Positions 8,101 through 11,035 of a stretch of 11,035 nt of DNA are shown in pieces. The notes beneath the pieces were generated by a model. That model was not told the origin of the DNA and did not search any database. It saw only the letters and a list, made by a program, of their open reading frames with translations. Numbering within the stretch: position 1 is the stretch's first letter; each line of letters starts with the position of its first letter. This stretch comes from Flavobacteriales bacterium (GTDB lineage Bacteria; Bacteroidota; Bacteroidia; Flavobacteriales_F; PHOS-HE28). A program made the translations under genes and the position numbers. The stretch lies in NCBI GenBank assembly GCA_020437875.1, contig JAGQVR010000035.1:5278-16312 (forward strand). Reading direction: 5' to 3'.

Positions 8101-8426
8101 GCGTGGGCACGTTGCCGCACCAGCTCCAGGATGCGTTCGGCCCCGTCCACGGAGGCCTGTGCGCCTTTCACGCGGCGCAGGGCGTATCCGTACTTATAAA
8201 GGTAGTGATGGAGCGAGTCCGCCCAGGTGGTGCCTTCCGCCTGTTGCACTTGCAGCTCCACCTCGCGGATCACGGCCGCATGATCACCGGCCTCGTGCAG
8301 CTCGCTGATGCGTGCATGGCGGGCAGCGCGCTGATCACCCTGTGCGCTCCCGGATGTGCCGAGCAGCAGGTAGGCGCACACCGCACCGATGCGCACCAAC
8401 GGGTGGTGCGGTGCGCGCAGGTTCAT
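5187..8426 (-). CDS. Exported, membrane-anchored TPR-CHAT caspase-like protease
   Basis: Protein of 1079 residues. CHAT domains are caspase-clan (clan CD) cysteine peptidase domains. Residues 1-28 look like a Sec signal peptide (VRIGAVCAYLLLGTSGSA, cleavage before Q29). Residues about 30-520 are a long array of TPR-like helix pairs (for example EAGDHAAVIREV, EAGDLRQCARV, GAGDLTRARNAY, LGDHGRARELL, EAGNLDRARVL). The CHAT domain covers about 685-1045, with the catalytic pair present: H907 in HLGTHAEMN and C957 in LTACETGAG, followed by the usual GYSFAYAGCPSLVMSLWNI segment. A membrane span at about 1060-1075 (WWLVAGLLLLIVGTFWW) ends in RRR. The inferred topology is therefore periplasmic TPR and CHAT with a positive cytoplasmic tail. 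ATG at 8426 overlaps the upstream stop as TGATG, and a GTG one codon earlier is less likely. Third gene after sigma factor and membrane TPR protein, probably translationally coupled. Substrate unknown; the adjacent anti-sigma-like or VIT/VWA protein are candidates by context only. Confidence 0.9.
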   Translation of the reverse strand: MNLRAPHHPLVRIGAVCAYLLLGTSGSAQGDQRAARHARISELHEAGDHAAVIREVELQVQQAEGTTWADSLHHYLYKYGYALRRVKGAQASVDGAERILELVRQRAHAPHELEALFDLSWIYYEAGDLRQCARVDSLAVLVADGSKDISFAQRGRARQYLAFDHNILGNHQACAKWAKEALEQYRRADEVPAIQWAESYTAVGSANWHLGHIREAEADYLRALEVLGSDTSEAALGRKASAYGNLGVLWQGAGDLTRARNAYDENLRTNDHLIAITTDPFTRDEATVSRSRTYVNLATVFFHLGDHGRARELLELARRDRSSVLEPDDPQLIAIQQRFANLEVEAGNLDRARVLANDFLASSERAFGTRSESYRQASYLLGDIRRRQGDLAQADSLFSRSIATAPTGEDRYTDDILRTTLVSRALAREATGRWKEAITDLNEARAIALHTYDSLHHDVARADLLLAQAHIGAGDPAAALVRVREALHIVEDRVSTVRADMVPHAFPGPELLSDALYWKVIAERALSGKTFNKEWNADLDLAITSLARNKAGVEDEAGKLLLVASQERLFDLAVDLAYEGRKVLGTTATAERVLQLSEAHRSTLLKERLNAFKGIRFAGVPDSVVAREQELIAALSVSAADRASASAMHANDSAYHAFLVRLERTHPAYFALRYGEPTTTLADLRRHLLKPGRHLLSFSITDSSLQTLVIGHAEEHIVRASATGLEKEVNAFNAAIAERNVGEYVRLGHALYQRLIAPAATYLTGTELLIIPDGPLHTINFETLLDAPSDRSGYKGHLLVHRYAMANLLSATTAVRFAELARERTAATLALAPGFTDEVKQRYRAQVADSTRLDKHFLSYVRQPFALRTAEGLGSVMRADLLLGMQANERGFREAAPRYGILHLGTHAEMNAKDPMYSRLVLSKDGEGVDPDQDGYLHAYEIYELDLRAQLAVLTACETGAGATDGEGVRSIGYSFAYAGCPSLVMSLWNIDEKVSAEVIERFYEYLADGLPKHEALRKAKLDHLATATDELAMPYYWAGLVLVGDVEPVGLSWWSRYRWWLVAGLLLLIVGTFWWRRR
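5192..5219. repeat. 28-bp direct repeat, copy B (inside the CHAT gene 3' end)
   Basis: Partner of 2881-2908, 27 of 28 bases identical. Here it is functional coding sequence on the minus strand, specifying the end of the C-terminal membrane span and the positively charged tail (GTFWWRR) of the CHAT protein. Confidence 0.75.
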
Positions 8427-9142
8427 CACCAGGACTGTTGGATGACGGTCGCCTCCGCGGCGTGCGGATCGGCGGGATCGAAGTGGATCGTGTTCGCGCG
8501 GGCGGTATCGCCCTGATGCGTATAGGCGAGGAAACGGTACCAGGCGGCCTTGCCGGCGAAGGGCGAATTGCGCTCCTGCACAACGGCATCCAACAAAGGA
8601 GTGGCCGTGCTGATGTCGCCGGCACCGAGGGCTGCCATGGCGGTGTAATAGCGCAGGGTATCGTTCTGCGGACGATCACGCAACAGCGTGTTCCACTTGG
8701 CCAGTGCCTCGGCATAGTCCTCCAGCTTGTACGCCACCATGGCATCCTGGAAGGCGTGGTCGCTGGTGGCGCTCATGGCCACGGGCAGTCCGGGGTCCGG
8801 GCGGAAATACGCGGCGTAGAGGCGCTCCCCCGTGGTGGGTCGGTCCAGGTACCACAAGGCGGCGCACAACACCACGGCCACCGCAGCGGCCACCTTCAGG
8901 TAGGGCATCCAGGAGCGACCCGGTGTGGAAGCGGCCTGCTGCCGACCGATGTCCTTCAAGGCGCGTTGCAGGCCACCGAGCTCCACCGCGCGGATATGCT
9001 CGGTCTGCTGCTCCACCTCGGCGTGCAGGGCCGGGTCATGGCGCAGGCGCTCCTCGAAGCGTTCGCGATCGGGCCCCGGCATGTTGCCGAGCACGTAGGC
9101 CTCGATGGCCTCGAAAGTCTCCTTATCCAGCATGCCGTTCAT
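8426..9142 (-). CDS. Single-pass membrane protein with TPR-like domain, putative anti-sigma factor
   Basis: Protein of 238 residues if started at the ATG at 9142, which overlaps the sigma stop as TGATG; ATGs at 9145 and 9133 are also possible. Residues 1-75 are a charged helical N-terminal region (TFEAIEAYVLGNMPGPDRERFEERLRHD..., then ALHAEVEQQ) that resembles the cytoplasmic part of Bacteroidota anti-sigma-like proteins: the LGNMPGPDRERFEE pattern is similar to the helix that follows the zinc site in zf-HC2 proteins, but the HxxxCxxC zinc motif is absent. One membrane span lies at about 82-98 (LKVAAAVAVVLCAALWYL). The remainder, 127-215, fits two or three TPR-like helical pairs (AFQDAMVAYKLEDYAEALAKW; AALGAGDISTATPLLDAVV; AWYRFLAYTHQGDTARA) and would be periplasmic. 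Position between an ECF sigma gene and the CHAT gene, with TGATG overlaps at both ends, supports co-translation and physical partnership. The anti-sigma role is inference from context and topology. Confidence 0.8.
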   Translation of the reverse strand: MNGMLDKETFEAIEAYVLGNMPGPDRERFEERLRHDPALHAEVEQQTEHIRAVELGGLQRALKDIGRQQAASTPGRSWMPYLKVAAAVAVVLCAALWYLDRPTTGERLYAAYFRPDPGLPVAMSATSDHAFQDAMVAYKLEDYAEALAKWNTLLRDRPQNDTLRYYTAMAALGAGDISTATPLLDAVVQERNSPFAGKAAWYRFLAYTHQGDTARANTIHFDPADPHAAEATVIQQSW

Positions 9143-9723
9143 CATCCTTGTCTTTCGTCCTCCCCTCGTATGGCGTTGCGGAAGGCCCGCAACTTCATCA
9201 TGCAGCGGTACTTGATCGTGCGGATGCTGTCCTCCTCCACCCCCATGCCCGTGGCGATGGTGGCGAGGTCCTTGCGTTCGAAATAGAATTGGTCCAGCAC
9301 CTGGCGGCACTTGTCGTCCAGCTTGTCGTACACACCGCGTAGACGCACGATCCGTTCCTCGATGTCGGCATCCACCTCATCGGTCCGGTCCACTATGCGT
9401 TCGCTCTGCACCACCTTCATCTTCCTATGCGCGGCCGAGCGGATCACGTCCAGCCATTTGTTCTTCGCCACCCGATAGATGAAGCCGCCGGGATCCGCTT
9501 CCGGAACGATGCGCCCCTCCTTCACGGAAAGCCAGAGCACCGTGATCGATTCCTGGAAGATGTCCTGTGCGTCGTCCTCGGTCCCGCTGTTCTGCAGCAC
9601 GTAGCCGCGCACGGTCGGGAAGTGTTTCGCGTACAGGCCGCTGAGGGTCTTCACATCGTTGCGGCGAAGGCCCTCGGCCCAGGTGGCCGGCTTGGCGGTA
9701 TGGGAGAGCACACCCTCCATCAT
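9142..9723 (-). CDS. ECF-type RNA polymerase sigma factor
   Basis: Protein of 193 residues with the two domains of an extracytoplasmic-function sigma-70. Region 2 covers about 28-100: YAKHFPTVRGYVLQ, then EDDAQDIFQESITVLWLSV (core binding and -10 recognition), then FIYRVAKNKWLDVIRS. A linker of charged residues (108-130) follows, then region 4 at about 130-182: LDDKCRQVLDQFYFERKDLATIATGMGVEEDSIRTIKYRCMMKLR read as a helix-turn-helix, with the recognition helix near 164-178. It directs RNA polymerase to a set of promoters, probably including its own operon. The start is the first of two consecutive ATGs at 9723/9720; the open frame runs back to a TTG at 9744, and I see no strong ribosome binding site at any of them. 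It is the first gene of the minus-strand cassette. The stop overlaps the next start (TGATG at 9140-9144). Sigma class assignment is firm; ECF subgroup and regulon unknown. Confidence 0.92.
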   Translation of the reverse strand: MMEGVLSHTAKPATWAEGLRRNDVKTLSGLYAKHFPTVRGYVLQNSGTEDDAQDIFQESITVLWLSVKEGRIVPEADPGGFIYRVAKNKWLDVIRSAAHRKMKVVQSERIVDRTDEVDADIEERIVRLRGVYDKLDDKCRQVLDQFYFERKDLATIATGMGVEEDSIRTIKYRCMMKLRAFRNAIRGEDERQG

Positions 9724-10154
9724 CAACGTCCAAGGCCGAGGCAAGGACCATGCGATGATAGTGCAAAACCGCGGGTCGTGCCAAGTTGCGGGCTGCGTTG
9801 AAGGGCCTCATACACCAACATCGGGAAGGGACGTGGTATGTGAACAAGGGGTGAATGGAGCCCTGACCATGGACGGGTGCCCCGACCGGCCTTACCGGTC
9901 GTTCACATCCCGGGGGGCATGCCGATGGAGGGTATGGATCAGGGAACCTCCACCCGCCCCAAGGGCAGCACGACCGATGCGAACGCGACGGACAAGGAAA
10001 GGAAGTCAAGGACCGAACGCCCTGCGCGGCCGGAGGTGGACCTGTGATCCGGGCCGTTCCTGCTTCAGGGCCCGCCGATGAACAACGGTTGAACCTTTCC
10101 CCGTCACATGTGTACGGGATGATCGGTGGTCCAACAGGGCTACCTTCACCACAC
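9724..10154. promoter_or_regulatory. 431-bp divergent intergenic region between sigma and MuiA-like genes
   Basis: No convincing gene is seen here: open frames on both strands are shadow-like, arginine- and proline-rich, and have no recognisable domain. It must contain the promoters of the sigma cassette (minus) and of the gene at 10155 (plus). A weak minus-strand match to the Bacteroidota promoter exists: TTG at 9782-9784, 21-base spacer, TATCATCG at 9753-9760, which agrees with TAnnTTTG at four of six positions and lies 30 bases upstream of the sigma start. The nested inverted repeats at 9838-9908 are its clearest structure. The remaining part, about 9910-10140, is plain GC-rich sequence apart from a GCCCTG/CAGGGC pair at about 10019-10071. 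Confidence 0.5.
9838..9908. repeat. Nested inverted repeats (possible structured element)
   Basis: The outer arms ATGTGAAC (9838-9845) and GTTCACAT (9901-9908) are perfect 8-bp complements, extended by two further G-C pairs after one mismatch. Directly inside the right arm lies a perfect 6-bp hairpin, GACCGG-CCTTA-CCGGTC, at 9884-9900. Together they could fold into a branched stem-loop in RNA or act as a binding site for a dimeric regulator. No T-run follows on either side, so a simple intrinsic terminator is unlikely. Function unknown. Confidence 0.55.
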
Positions 10155-11035
10155 CATGTCACTGTCGTTCATCACCACCATCGGCTCCCGGCCGTTCCCG
10201 CTCATCATCACCCTGTCGCTCCTGCTTTTCCAGGCGGAACTGCGCGGCGCCCCGATCGATACCGAGGGCAAGAGGATCACCAGCAAGGTGGCCAGCGCCA
10301 AGGTCTTCCTGAGCGGTGCCCAGGTGAGCCGCACCGCTTCCACCACCATCCCTTCCGGGGCCAGTACATTGATCTTCACGGGCCTCACCCAGCACATCGA
10401 CCCGCAGAGCCTACAGGTGACCGGCAAAGGGGGCTACACCATCCTCAGTGTGAACCACCGCATCAACCACTTGAGCGAAAGCCCGAAGAAGAAGGAGATC
10501 GAGGTGCTCCAGGACCGGATCAAGAAGTTGGAGAAGGACTGGGCCTATGAGAAGGCGATGCAGGATGTCTGGGTGAACGAAGAACAGCTGCTCAACAAGA
10601 ACAGCAGCATCGGCGGCCAACAGAACGGCTTGACCGCTTCACAACTCACAGCGGTGAACGACTACGTGCGACAACGACTGATCACCACCAAGACCAACTG
10701 GCTCGCCCAACAGGAGAAGCTCACCACCATCAACACCGAAGCGGAGAAACTGCGGAAGGAACTAGCGCAGTACCAAGCCCAGGCACCCGCACCCACCAGC
10801 GAGGTGGTCGTTGAGATCACCAGCTCGGCGGAGGTGAGCGCCTCCTTCGTCCTCACCTACTTCTCACCGAGCGCGAGCTGGCTACCGGCCTATGACCTGC
10901 GCGCGAAGACCACAGGCCAGCCCATCGAACTGCTGATGAAGGCCCAGGTGACCAACAGCACCGGCGAGGACTGGAGCAAGGTGGACCTGAGCCTGAGCAG
11001 CGGCAACCCCACGCTCGGCGGTGTGATGCCCGTGC
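10155..11035 (+). CDS. Exported DUF4140/DUF4139 (mucoidy inhibitor MuiA-like) protein, 3' end outside window
   Basis: The first 293 codons are in the window and the frame stays open to the last base, so this is the N-terminal part of a gene that continues past it. A signal peptide is clear at about 1-32 (SRPFPLIITLSLLLFQAELRG). Residues about 43-105 (ASAKVFLSGAQVSRTASTTIPSGAS...) match the DUF4140 N-terminal beta domain; 106-210 is a predicted coiled coil rich in K, E and Q; and from about 218 the DUF4139 domain begins, with characteristic TYFSPSASWLPAYDLRA (234-250) and TNSTGEDWSKVDLSLSSGNP (266-285). This family is called mucoidy inhibitor A-like after one member; molecular function is not established. 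The protein should be periplasmic or surface-exposed. ATG at 10155 begins the signal peptide; no Shine-Dalgarno sequence is evident. It is divergent from the sigma cassette, sharing the 431-bp control region, but there is no other sign it belongs to that system. Confidence 0.86.

Noticed and set aside
8039..8298. Shared 15-bp stretch GATCACCGGCCTCGT at two sites
   Set aside because: Both encode the EAGD turn of TPR units in the CHAT protein; explained by the protein repeat.
8312..9286. A 324-codon plus-strand frame across the membrane TPR gene
   Set aside because: It spans three coupled minus-strand genes, has no recognisable domain, and its composition (G, H, Q, R) is typical of an antisense frame.
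9753..9784. Candidate Bacteroidota promoter for the sigma cassette (TTG, 21 bases, TATCATCG)
   Set aside because: Only four of six -7 bases agree; a match of this quality is expected by chance in a few hundred bases. Mentioned with the intergenic region but not called.
9425..10162. A 245-codon minus-strand frame through the intergenic region into the sigma gene
   Set aside because: It is proline-, arginine- and cysteine-rich with no domain, and its 3' part is out of frame with the well-supported sigma factor.

Overview
The window is about 11 kb of GC-rich (by eye roughly 60-65%) chromosomal DNA that looks like Bacteroidota, probably a high-GC Flavobacteriales-type or related lineage. The markers are two secreted proteins with type IX secretion (T9SS) or FlgD-like C-terminal sorting domains, tandem ELWxTDGTxxGT repeats, a TraR/DksA protein whose zinc finger has lost all but one cysteine (the usual Bacteroidota form), a DUF4139-family protein, and genes without clear Shine-Dalgarno sequences. 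Assignment below phylum is inference. No tRNA, rRNA, CRISPR array, transposase or integrase was seen.

Layout. Left part: a TraR/DksA-like regulator (+, 21-410) converges with a lipoprotein gluzincin metalloprotease (-, 418-1275). Across a 123-bp divergent intergenic region lies a secreted seven-repeat protein, probably a beta-propeller, with a T9SS sorting domain (+, 1399-2862). It converges with a secreted VIT/VWA protein (-, 2954-5050). Right part: reading leftwards on the minus strand from 9723, an ECF sigma factor (9142-9723), a single-pass membrane protein with a TPR-like C-terminal part in the anti-sigma position (8426-9142), and a 1079-residue TPR-CHAT caspase-like protease with signal peptide and C-terminal membrane anchor (5187-8426). 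Their reading frames are joined by two identical TGATG stop/start overlaps. The VIT/VWA gene follows 136 bp later in the same direction. After a 431-bp gap, a divergent exported MuiA-like (DUF4140/DUF4139) gene (+, 10155 to window end) runs off the edge.

The most interesting unit is the sigma / membrane TPR / TPR-CHAT cassette. The predicted topology puts the CHAT protease and the TPR part of the putative anti-sigma protein on the same (periplasmic) side of the inner membrane. This invites the hypothesis of an envelope-sensing circuit in which a caspase-like protease controls, or is controlled by, an ECF sigma factor. A second oddity is a 28-bp near-perfect copy of the CHAT gene's 3' end lying just past the end of the VIT/VWA gene, so that the two copies flank that gene as direct repeats. 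It suggests a past duplication or insertion at this locus.
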